In this document: positions 52,217 through 60,031 of the stretch, piece after piece | Layout of the letters: every line of letters starts with the position of its first letter | Position numbering within the stretch: position 1 is the stretch's first letter | Source: Nitrospira sp. | Lineage (GTDB): Bacteria > Nitrospirota > Nitrospiria > Nitrospirales > Nitrospiraceae | NCBI GenBank assembly: GCA_005239465.1 | Contig: SPAW01000035.1 | Span: 1 to 64,000 of the forward strand | Direction: 5' to 3' | DNA: 64,000 nt | Notes under the pieces: generated by a model | Told to the model about the DNA's origin: nothing | The model's database searches: none | The model's input: only the letters and a program-made list of their open reading frames with translations | Translations under genes and position numbers: made by a program

Positions 52217-53203
52217 ATGAGCATTCCTATGTCCCTTTCAGGTTCAGTACGCTTTCCCCTTCTCATTACCTGCCTGTCAATTACGCTCGCAGGAGTCTCT
52301 TGCACAGGAGGGGGCTCGACGGAATCATCCAACCCACTTTCATCCAAAGGGAACAACCGGCCTCCTGTGATTAAGTCCGCTAAGATCTTAAATAGTCCGC
52401 TACTGTTGAGTAGGCCGGTAGAGGTCCAGATTGATGCAGAGGATCCAGAGCGGGAGCCAATCTCTTTCCAATATCGCTGGTACCTCGACAATGTCTTACT
52501 GGCCGGTCAAACGAACCCCACTCTCCCTGCAGAGCAGCTGAGACGTGGTCAGGCTGTCAGCGTAGAACTCACCCCGGCAGACGGAACTCAGAAAGGCGAG
52601 GCCTATCGGACCGCCTCTGTGGTGGTCGGAAACACGCCTCCAAGGATATCGAGTGTCGCCCTGTCACCGCAGACCATTGAAATCGGCGAGAGACTGGAGG
52701 CGATGGTCGAGGCGAGCGACCCTGATCACGATCGAGTTGATTTGACCTATCGCTGGCTCAAGAACAATGTCGTGATCAAAGAAGGCGAGGAGCCGTTTCT
52801 CATGACGACAGGGTTAATCCCTCAAGACCAGATTGCCGTTGAAGTGACCGCGCATGATCCTTCTGCAACGGGCAATTCCCTTCGTTCCGCCGCTTTGATG
52901 GTCGGTAATCGCCCTCCGAAGATCCTGTCCGTTCCTCCCGCGTCTGACGCTACGAGCCCGTATGAATACATGGTCAAGGCTGTCGATCCAGACGGTGACC
53001 ACATGACCTTCCAGCTAGACATGGCTCCCCCCGGGATGACGATTCATGAGCAGTCCGGTCAAATCACCTGGTCTATCCCGTCGAATCAGTATGGTACCTT
53101 CCATATCAAGGTATTTGCCAAAGACGGCCAGGGGGGAACCGCCTTTCAGGAGTTCGATCTCACGCTCTCGGCTCCGGCTCCAACCGCGCCCGCAGGGGCG
53201 TGA
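52217..53203 (+). CDS. Probable lipoprotein with repeated Ig/cadherin-like domains
   Basis: 328 residues from ATG 52217; ATG 52229 is an alternative. A signal with L-I-T-C-L-S-I-T-L-A-G-V-S-C-T-G-G-G-S suggests a lipoprotein, although the -3 residue is Gly, so signal peptidase I cleavage is also possible. The body has three related segments: N-R-P-P-V-I-K-S-A, N-T-P-P-R-I-S-S-V and N-R-P-P-K-I-L-S-V, each followed by D-P/D-x-D and Y-R-W or similar. A final cadherin/Ig-like domain has D-P-D-G-D and S-G-Q-I-T-W. The gene begins after PilY1 and may encode a surface or periplasmic partner of it. Confidence 0.85.
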   Translation: MSIPMSLSGSVRFPLLITCLSITLAGVSCTGGGSTESSNPLSSKGNNRPPVIKSAKILNSPLLLSRPVEVQIDAEDPEREPISFQYRWYLDNVLLAGQTNPTLPAEQLRRGQAVSVELTPADGTQKGEAYRTASVVVGNTPPRISSVALSPQTIEIGERLEAMVEASDPDHDRVDLTYRWLKNNVVIKEGEEPFLMTTGLIPQDQIAVEVTAHDPSATGNSLRSAALMVGNRPPKILSVPPASDATSPYEYMVKAVDPDGDHMTFQLDMAPPGMTIHEQSGQITWSIPSNQYGTFHIKVFAKDGQGGTAFQEFDLTLSAPAPTAPAGA

Positions 53204-53231
53204 CGGCCTCCTCCAATTACTTCACTTCCAC

Positions 53232-53261
53232 TTGTGTACCCTTTTTCTTGTCTGCTAGAAT
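53232..53261 (+). promoter_or_regulatory. Candidate sigma-70 promoter upstream of phoH
   Basis: TTGTGT (53232-53237) and TAGAAT (53256-53261) with an 18-base spacer, 41 bases before the GTG start. Only the -10 is close to consensus. Confidence 0.35.
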
Positions 53262-53302
53262 CAAAACAAATCGTTACATAGGAGGGAGACCACCCCGCGC
53301 TC

Positions 53303-54367
53303 GTGCGTAAGCTCAAACTACGAGAAGGCACTAATACCGCCGCCCTGTTCGGTCACCACGACCGGCATCTCAAGCTGATTGAAGATGAACTGGGTGTGCG
53401 GCTGTCGGCGCGCGGGGAAGAACTCACTCTTGACGGCCTTCCTGAGGCTGTTCGTCAGGCGGAACGTATTCTCCTCGAACTCGCCTCCCTGACGAATGAA
53501 GGCATCGCGCTCCAAGCCGAAGACGTGACGCACGCGCTCAGCGCGTTGCGCCAAAGCCCTGAGGCCTCGCTCAAGGACGTGCTCGGAAACGCGGCGACGA
53601 TCGTCACGAAGAAACGATTCGTCGGACCCAAGTCGCCCACCCAGAAATCCTACATCGAAGCGATCGAGCAGCACGACATCGTGATTGCCATCGGACCGGC
53701 CGGGACGGGTAAGACGTATCTTGCCATGGCCATGGCGGTGAGTGCCTTGATGAAGAAAGAGGTGAGCCGGATCATTCTTGCGCGGCCGGCGGTCGAGGCC
53801 GGCGAGAAGCTCGGCTTCTTGCCCGGCGATATGTATGAGAAAGTGAATCCCTATCTGCGGCCGTTATACGACGCGCTGTTCGACATGATGGATATGGAAC
53901 GGGCGAACCGTCTGATCGAGCGAGGCGATATTGAAATCGCGCCTCTCGCGTTTATGCGCGGGAGAACACTGAACGATTCGTTCGTCATTCTGGATGAAGC
54001 GCAGAATGCGACGGCGGAACAGATGAAGATGTTCCTTACTCGGTTGGGCTTCCATTCGAAAGTGGTGGTCACCGGTGATATCACGCAAGTCGATTTGCCG
54101 AACGATCGGGTGTCGGGCCTCATTGAAGTCAAAGAGATTTTGCGCGACATCAACGGCATCGAGATCATCTACTTCGACGAAAAAGATGTGGTTCGTCATC
54201 GGCTGGTCCAGGACATCATCAAGGCGTACGATCGCCACCAGTCGGCGAACGGTGGTGACTCCAGACAGACTCGGGACCAGGCGTCGTCTCAACCGCAGTC
54301 GTCAGGTCCTCGCAAGTCGTCTCCAGCCGGTTCACCGCCGCGAGACACCTCGGGCCAACCTCACTAA
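53303..54367 (+). CDS. phoH: PhoH-family ATPase
   Basis: 354 residues from GTG 53303. An N-terminal KH-like segment (about 1-75) precedes Walker A G-P-A-G-T-G-K-T (131-138). R-P-A-V-E-A-G-E-K-L-G-F-L-P-G and I-L-D-E-A-Q-N-A-T (Walker B) follow, then the arginine-type sensor region. The C-terminal 40 residues are disordered (Ser/Pro/Gln). PhoH proteins are RNA-related ATPases, and the phoH-ybeY pairing is conserved. ybeY starts at the next base after the stop, so they are one transcript with ftsY close behind. Confidence 0.95.
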   Translation: MRKLKLREGTNTAALFGHHDRHLKLIEDELGVRLSARGEELTLDGLPEAVRQAERILLELASLTNEGIALQAEDVTHALSALRQSPEASLKDVLGNAATIVTKKRFVGPKSPTQKSYIEAIEQHDIVIAIGPAGTGKTYLAMAMAVSALMKKEVSRIILARPAVEAGEKLGFLPGDMYEKVNPYLRPLYDALFDMMDMERANRLIERGDIEIAPLAFMRGRTLNDSFVILDEAQNATAEQMKMFLTRLGFHSKVVVTGDITQVDLPNDRVSGLIEVKEILRDINGIEIIYFDEKDVVRHRLVQDIIKAYDRHQSANGGDSRQTRDQASSQPQSSGPRKSSPAGSPPRDTSGQPH

Positions 54368-54847
54368 ATGGCTGTCTATCTCCGTGTTCGCCTTACACGG
54401 TTTGCGGTGCGACAGGCGACTTTGATACGCGTGGCGGAGCGTGTGTTGGCGGCAGTCGGAGAAACGCAGTCGGAACTGAGCGTGGAGCTGGTGGGCAATC
54501 CACGCATGCGCCGGCTGAACCGTGTGTATCGCGGGAAGGATCGCCCCACCGACGTGCTGGCTTTCCCAATGCGGGAATCAAACAATCCCTGTCCGACGCT
54601 GTTGGGCGATGTGGTAATCTCGGTCCCGACGGCTCTTCGTCAGGCGAGAGAAGCTGGGCGATCGGTGGATGACGAACTGGCCACGCTGTTGGTGCATGGC
54701 GTGCTCCATCTGTGCGGATATGATCATGAGCGAAACAAGAAGGAAGCGGCTCGCATGCGGCGGCGCGAACGGGCCATCCTACAAACGATTAACCCCGTGC
54801 CGCGCCTCGTGACTCGTCGCGCTGATCAGAGAAAGAGGAGTCGCTGA
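54368..54847 (+). CDS. ybeY: Endoribonuclease YbeY
   Basis: 159 residues. The zinc triad is H110-G-V-L-H114-L-C-G-Y-D-H120, the exact H-x3-H-x5-H family motif. L-V-G-N-P-R-M-R-R-L-N-R-V-Y-R-G-K-D-R-P-T-D-V-L-A-F-P precedes it. YbeY matures 16S rRNA 3' ends and takes part in rRNA quality control. Start ATG directly follows the phoH stop; ftsY begins two bases after its end. Confidence 0.96.
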   Translation: MAVYLRVRLTRFAVRQATLIRVAERVLAAVGETQSELSVELVGNPRMRRLNRVYRGKDRPTDVLAFPMRESNNPCPTLLGDVVISVPTALRQAREAGRSVDDELATLLVHGVLHLCGYDHERNKKEAARMRRRERAILQTINPVPRLVTRRADQRKRSR

Positions 54848-54849
54848 CG

Positions 54850-55785
54850 ATGGGATGGTTTCAACGGTTGAGCGAAGGGCTCAGCAAGACCCGTAATGAA
54901 GTCCGGCAGTCGCTCGATCGATTTATGGGGCGTACACCGGATCCGGCCCTTCTCGAAGAACTGGAGGCGGCGTTACTCAGTGCCGATCTGGGGGCTCGTG
55001 TCGTCGTTCGGCTGATGCAGCAAGTCAACGAGCAAGCGCGCGGTGTGGAGGCGGCGACACCGGAAGGGCTCCAGAACGTGCTGAGCCACACTCTTTACGG
55101 TGTGCTGACGCAGGTATCCGGTCCCTCGCTCGAACAGCTGATCGACAAGGGGCCCAAGCCTTTCGTCATCCTGGTCGTCGGAGTGAACGGGGTTGGAAAG
55201 ACCACCACGATTGCCAAAGTGGCGCAGCGGCTGGCGCAGGCCGGGCGGCAACTCTTGCTCGTCGCCGGCGACACGTTTCGTGCAGCGGCAATCGATCAAC
55301 TGCAAGTCTGGGCAGATCGGGTCGGGGTCGAGGTAATTCGCCAGCGTCACGGCGCCGATCCGGCGGCGGTGGCCTTCGACGGGATTGTGGCGGCCAAAGC
55401 GCGAGCGGTCGATGTGGTGCTGATCGATACGGCCGGACGCCTGCATACCAAGTCCAACTTAATGGACGAACTGCGCAAGGTGAAACGCGTGATCGGCCAG
55501 GAATTGCCGGGCGCGCCTCACGAGGTGCTCTTGGTGTTGGACGCCACGGTTGGGCAAAACGCGCTGGCTCAAGCCCGTCAGTTTCACGAGGCGGTGGGCG
55601 TCACCGGACTGGCGCTGACGAAGCTGGATGGGACTGCGCGAGGGGGCATTGTCGTTGCGATTGCCGAGGATCTCAAGATTCCCGTTCGTCTTGTCGGCGT
55701 GGGGGAGGGCGCCGAGGATCTTCAGGACTTCAATCCCGAAGCGTTTGTCGCAGCCTTGTTTGGACAACCGACCGCCTGTTCATAA
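54850..55785 (+). CDS. ftsY: Signal recognition particle receptor FtsY
   Basis: 311 residues, the short form of FtsY made only of the N and G domains, without the acidic A domain of enteric FtsY. Walker A G-V-N-G-V-G-K-T-T-T is at 111-120. D-T-F-R-A-A-A-I-D-Q-L, D-T-A-G-R-L-H-T, T-K-L-D-G-T-A-R-G-G and G-V-G-E-G-A-E-D-L are the SRP GTPase motifs. It docks ribosome-SRP complexes at the inner membrane. Two bases separate it from ybeY. Confidence 0.96.
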   Translation: MGWFQRLSEGLSKTRNEVRQSLDRFMGRTPDPALLEELEAALLSADLGARVVVRLMQQVNEQARGVEAATPEGLQNVLSHTLYGVLTQVSGPSLEQLIDKGPKPFVILVVGVNGVGKTTTIAKVAQRLAQAGRQLLLVAGDTFRAAAIDQLQVWADRVGVEVIRQRHGADPAAVAFDGIVAAKARAVDVVLIDTAGRLHTKSNLMDELRKVKRVIGQELPGAPHEVLLVLDATVGQNALAQARQFHEAVGVTGLALTKLDGTARGGIVVAIAEDLKIPVRLVGVGEGAEDLQDFNPEAFVAALFGQPTACS

Positions 55786-55889
55786 CCCTTCATTTTCTTC
55801 TCATCTTCCCAGGCCCGTGCTATTCTTTTTTGTCATCATCATGATTGAAGAGCTGTGGGCCGCCTTCGAGCCGAAGGGGATGAGAGGCG

Positions 55890-56672
55890 ATGATTAAGAT
55901 CTTGATCGTCGACGACGATCAAATGAACTGCGATTTGTTGCAGAACGTGTTCACGCGCCACGGATACCAGGTCATTTCGACCACGAGCGGGCGCGAAGGC
56001 CTCAGTCTGTTCCGCAAATATGCCCCCCGAGTCACGCTCTTGGATCTGCGGATGCCGGAGATGGATGGGTTAACCGTTTTGAAAGAGATCCGCGCGATCG
56101 ATCCCCATGCGCCGGTGATTATTCTTGGCGGGGGGGCCACTGACGTGCAGGAGAACCAAGCGCGTGCCCTGCGCGTCACCGACTTTCTCCGTAAAGGACT
56201 GTCGCTGGACATCCTTGTTGAAGCCGTCAATCGAGTCTCACAACTTCCTGCGCAGCCGAACGCCACGCCGATCCCATCCAGCAACAGTCCGATTCAGCAA
56301 ATAGATGAATCGGTCTTGGTCGTCGACGACGATCCCCTTGTGTGTGACCTGCTCGTCCAATTCTTGAGCCTGCGAGGCTACCGAGCGCTTGGCGTCAAGG
56401 ACGGGGAAGATGCCTTGCGGATGGTGGAAGATGTCCCGCCCGACCTGATTCTGCTCGATATGATCATGCCTGGGATGGCAGGCATTGAGGTGCTGCAAGC
56501 CCTGCGTGAGAAGGAATATCCCGGGGGTATCATCATCATGACCGGGAGCCACAACGAAGAATTGTTGGAAGAAGCCTGGTCCTTGGGACCGCAGGAAGTT
56601 CTGGTGAAACCGATCGACCTTGAGCGCCTCTTGACCGCGATCCAGCTTGTACTCGTCTGTCGCGAGTGCTAA
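55890..56672 (+). CDS. Response regulator with two receiver domains and no output domain
   Basis: 260 residues. Receiver 1 (about 1-118) has D8-D9-D10 and phospho-acceptor D52 in T-L-L-D-L-R-M-P-E-M-D-G. Its conserved Lys falls in F-L-R-K-G-L-S, in place of K-P. Receiver 2 (about 141-260) has D-D-D-P and D190 in I-L-L-D-M-I-M-P-G-M-A-G, with V-L-V-K-P-I-D. A short Pro/Ser linker joins them. No DNA-binding or enzymatic domain follows, so it would act in a phosphorelay or through protein contacts. The histidine kinase is not in the window. It ends 10 bases before the peptidase gene. Confidence 0.9.
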   Translation: MIKILIVDDDQMNCDLLQNVFTRHGYQVISTTSGREGLSLFRKYAPRVTLLDLRMPEMDGLTVLKEIRAIDPHAPVIILGGGATDVQENQARALRVTDFLRKGLSLDILVEAVNRVSQLPAQPNATPIPSSNSPIQQIDESVLVVDDDPLVCDLLVQFLSLRGYRALGVKDGEDALRMVEDVPPDLILLDMIMPGMAGIEVLQALREKEYPGGIIIMTGSHNEELLEEAWSLGPQEVLVKPIDLERLLTAIQLVLVCREC

Positions 56673-56682
56673 AAGCTTCCCG

Positions 56683-58896
56683 ATGTCCGTCGGGAAATCC
56701 GTCGTTCAATCCAGCCTCATAGTCCTCCTATTTGCCGGTGTCGCCACCGGACAGGGCGTTGCCGCCCTGTCCGCTCTTGACCGTACCACCATCCTCAACC
56801 ATGTCCTCGCCGTCGAGCTGAATCCTACCTTCCATGAGTTGGTGGCGCGAGATCAGGTCGAGCTTGAGATTCCTTCCCAAGCGACTTCGGTTGCGTTCAC
56901 GCTCGCACCCACGCTGCACGTTGAATCCATTGTGCTGCGAGCCCCATCGATTCAGGGCCAACAGGTGCGGCCGGACAAGGCCCTCTCATTCACAAGAGAG
57001 CGGTCCTTGCAGCTATCGACACAGCACATCGTCGTCACGCTTCCAACAGAACATGAGGCTCGCCCGTCTCTGGTTTGGAACTATCGCGGGGTGATCAACG
57101 ACCCGCCAAAGGAACCGCGCCATCTAAGGTTCGTGACGCCCAGTGAGACCGCCGGACATATCGGACCTGAAGGTGTGTACCTGAGCAGCGAGAGCCAGTG
57201 GTATCCGGATATCGAAGGATCTCTCAGCGCCTATCGAGTCACGGCCCAGGTTCCGCAAGATTGGACCGTCGTGACACAAGGGCGGAAACAAGACGAGGCG
57301 ACGAGCGGTGAAAGAGCCTCATCGACGTGGGTCGTCCAGGACCGGTCCGAAGCGCTCACCCTCGTGGCCAACAAGTTTGTGACCAAGTCGCGTGAGTGGA
57401 AGGGGCACAACGGGCAGCGGGTGGAACTGGCGACGTATTTCTTCCCCGACAATGCCGACCTGGCGGATGAGTATCTCGACGCCACGTCGAAGTATCTCGA
57501 CGCGTATGTCCCGATGTTAGGCGACTATCCGTTTGAGAAGTTTGCGGTGGTGGAAAATTTCTTCGCCAGCGGGCTCGGCATGCCGTCGTTCACGCTGCTC
57601 GGCAGCGGCAGCATCAAACGACACTATGTGCAACCCTATGCGCTGGGCCACGAGATCGTGCACTCATGGATCGGCAATTCGGTGTTCAATCAAGCTGATC
57701 GCGGCAACTGGGTCGAAGGATTGACGACCTACTTGGCGAATTATTATTGGCACGAGTTGGTCCATGATGCTCGGCAGACGCGCGAGCAACGGCGATTGAT
57801 GATGCAGGGCTATAGCGTCTATGTGACACCGGAGCAGGACTATCCGGTGGCGCAATTTCTGAGGAAGAGCGATGAGAAAGACAACGCCATCGGCTATCAG
57901 AAAGCCGCCCTCGTGTTTCACCTGCTGCGCCGGGAGATAGGGGACGATGCATTTTGGCGCGGGCTGAAGACGTTGGTCAGCCGATATCGCAATCGCCACG
58001 CAGACTGGGGCAGCCTTGAGGCCATTTTTTCGCACGAAAGTTACCAGGATTTGCGGTGGTTTTTCGAGCAATGGGTCGAACGCTCCGGTGCGCCGACGTT
58101 GTCGTTGGGGGATATCAGCGCCCGTCGGATGGCGGGAGACGACGACCGAGTCGCCTGGCAGTTGACGGTTCGCATTCGACAGGCCGGCAAGCCGTTTCGG
58201 ATGGCGATCCCCATCAGCATTGAGATGAAGGATGCGACGGAAACCAGATGGATGGCGATAAGCCGATCGGAGGATACGGCCGAGTTCGTGCTTCCGCGAC
58301 AGCCGTTATTGGTGGAGCTCGATCCAGACTCGATGGCCTTCCGCCGTTTCGCACGGGCCCAATTGCCGCCGATGCTGAATAGCTATGTGACCGATCCGCA
58401 CAGAACCGTGGTGCGGGCGTTTTCAGATCCCGCGTCGCCGTTGCAGCAGGTGGTGGCGCGCATTGTCAATCAGGAAGCGCAGCTACCGGAAGCCCAGAAG
58501 ACGAGAGTGTTGCCTCTGGAGGCTGCGACGCTTACGCCTATGGGGTCGGTTTTGGTGCTGGCGGGAGCGGATCAGCAACGTGCCGTTCAGTCGATCGTGA
58601 AGGAGTCCTGCGGCGATCTGGTCACGTTGGGAAGCGTAGGTTTTCAGATCGATGGTCAGAAGCATGAAGGACCGACGATGGCGGTGCTCTTTTCCTGTCA
58701 TCGGGCAAGTATGCCGGGGAGCGTCATCACGGTTCTCTATGGCGTGACGCCGCAAGCGGTTGCGAAAGTCTCGCGGTTCCTGTTCTACTATGGCTGGCAG
58801 AGTTACGTGATTTTCCACGAAGGGGTCGTGGAGAAACGTGATCTATGGCAGAGTTCGCAGGATATGCAGGAGGTACGGATTGATGGGAATCGGTAA
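56683..58896 (+). CDS. Exported M1-like zinc metallopeptidase
   Basis: 737 residues from ATG 56683. A signal peptide (about 1-30) is followed by an M1-type N-terminal beta domain (about 35-200). The gluzincin motif is H323-E-I-V-H-S-W-I-G, with a downstream E in N-W-V-E-G-L-T-T-Y one residue closer than in classic M1 enzymes. The substrate-recognition loop G-x-M-E-N is replaced by L-G-M-P-S, so aminopeptidase specificity is doubtful. The C-terminal 150 residues are not typical M1. It would act in the periplasm or outside. The next gene overlaps by 14 bases. A TTG at 56647 gives an unlikely longer start. Confidence 0.88.
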   Translation: MSVGKSVVQSSLIVLLFAGVATGQGVAALSALDRTTILNHVLAVELNPTFHELVARDQVELEIPSQATSVAFTLAPTLHVESIVLRAPSIQGQQVRPDKALSFTRERSLQLSTQHIVVTLPTEHEARPSLVWNYRGVINDPPKEPRHLRFVTPSETAGHIGPEGVYLSSESQWYPDIEGSLSAYRVTAQVPQDWTVVTQGRKQDEATSGERASSTWVVQDRSEALTLVANKFVTKSREWKGHNGQRVELATYFFPDNADLADEYLDATSKYLDAYVPMLGDYPFEKFAVVENFFASGLGMPSFTLLGSGSIKRHYVQPYALGHEIVHSWIGNSVFNQADRGNWVEGLTTYLANYYWHELVHDARQTREQRRLMMQGYSVYVTPEQDYPVAQFLRKSDEKDNAIGYQKAALVFHLLRREIGDDAFWRGLKTLVSRYRNRHADWGSLEAIFSHESYQDLRWFFEQWVERSGAPTLSLGDISARRMAGDDDRVAWQLTVRIRQAGKPFRMAIPISIEMKDATETRWMAISRSEDTAEFVLPRQPLLVELDPDSMAFRRFARAQLPPMLNSYVTDPHRTVVRAFSDPASPLQQVVARIVNQEAQLPEAQKTRVLPLEAATLTPMGSVLVLAGADQQRAVQSIVKESCGDLVTLGSVGFQIDGQKHEGPTMAVLFSCHRASMPGSVITVLYGVTPQAVAKVSRFLFYYGWQSYVIFHEGVVEKRDLWQSSQDMQEVRIDGNR

Positions 58897-60013
58897 GCAC
58901 ATGGTGAATCTGCTGCGGGGCCTGAGCGTGGTGGTGTGCCTGCCCGCATTCGCGCTGGCCGGGGATCAGCCGAAGGAGCCGGCAAAGGCTGCCACGGCGA
59001 GTTTCGCCGAGCGTCATCTCGCGAACATTCGTCAGCTGACCTTCGGCCGCCAGAATGCCGAGGCCTATTTTTCATTCAGCGGCAACAAACTGATATTTCA
59101 ATCGACGAATAATTGGATGAAGGATTCGTACGCAGCCACGCTCAAACCAGGCGACGTCGGGCTGGGTTGCTATCAGATGTATGTCATGGATCTTGAAAGC
59201 GACACGGTGCGTTTGGTGAGTACCGGCGTGGGCGCCACCACGTGCGGCTACTTTTTCCCCGGTGATCGCCGCCTGCTCTACTCGTCGACGCATGCCGCGG
59301 GGCCGAACTGTCCCCCGAAGCCGAAACGGGACGGCGCCTATCGGTGGGCGCTTGATGACTATGATCTCTATGCCGTGCGCATCGATGGACAGGAAATGCA
59401 GAAGCTGACGTCGACGCCCGGCTATGACGCCGAGGCGACCGTATCGCCGGACGGAAAAACTATTGTGTGGACTTCGGTGAAAGACGGGGATCTCGATCTC
59501 TACGCCATGAATCTCGATGGTGCAAAGACCCGGCGGCTGACCGACGACGTGGGATACGACGGCGGCGCGTTTTTCTCGCCGGACAGCAGGCGGATCGTGT
59601 ACCGCGCGTCGCACCCGACCGATCCTGCCGAAATTGCCCGCTATAAAGAATTGTTGGCGCAGCGGCTGATCGAGCCCGGGCAGCTTGAAATCTTTATCAT
59701 GAACGCCGATGGATCGGACAAGAAACAGGTCACGTCGAACGGTGCATCGAATTTCTCCCCGTTCTTTTACCCCGACGGCAAGCGCATCATTTTTTCTTCC
59801 AATGTGGAAACGAGAGGAGAAGGGGGGCGGCCGAGCTTCCATCTATTTCTCGTAGGCGACGATGGGGCAGGGTTGGAACGCCTGACCGTGGAAGGCCATT
59901 TCAATAGCTTCCCCATGTTCTCGCCGGACGGCAAGCGCCTGGTCTGGGTGTCGGACCGGAATTCGAAAGAGCCGGGGGAGTTCAACGTCTTTCTGGCCGA
60001 TTGGGTTCCCTAA
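58883..60013 (+). CDS. Exported TolB-like beta-propeller protein
   Basis: 376 residues from ATG 58883, supported by GGAGG 9 bases upstream. The signal peptide (about 1-27) ends A-L-A. The rest is a run of WD40-like/PD40 repeats: S-P-D-G-K-T-I-V-W-T-S, F-S-P-D-S-R-R-I-V-Y-R-A, Y-P-D-G-K-R-I-I-F-S-S, F-S-P-D-G-K-R-L-V-W-V-S, each preceded by L-D-G or N-A-D-G and R-L-T/Q-V-T. It resembles TolB and is probably periplasmic. Overlap with the M1-like gene suggests they work together. Confidence 0.9.
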   Translation: MGIGKHMVNLLRGLSVVVCLPAFALAGDQPKEPAKAATASFAERHLANIRQLTFGRQNAEAYFSFSGNKLIFQSTNNWMKDSYAATLKPGDVGLGCYQMYVMDLESDTVRLVSTGVGATTCGYFFPGDRRLLYSSTHAAGPNCPPKPKRDGAYRWALDDYDLYAVRIDGQEMQKLTSTPGYDAEATVSPDGKTIVWTSVKDGDLDLYAMNLDGAKTRRLTDDVGYDGGAFFSPDSRRIVYRASHPTDPAEIARYKELLAQRLIEPGQLEIFIMNADGSDKKQVTSNGASNFSPFFYPDGKRIIFSSNVETRGEGGRPSFHLFLVGDDGAGLERLTVEGHFNSFPMFSPDGKRLVWVSDRNSKEPGEFNVFLADWVP

Positions 60014-60031
60014 GGCGGTGAGCAATGATGA

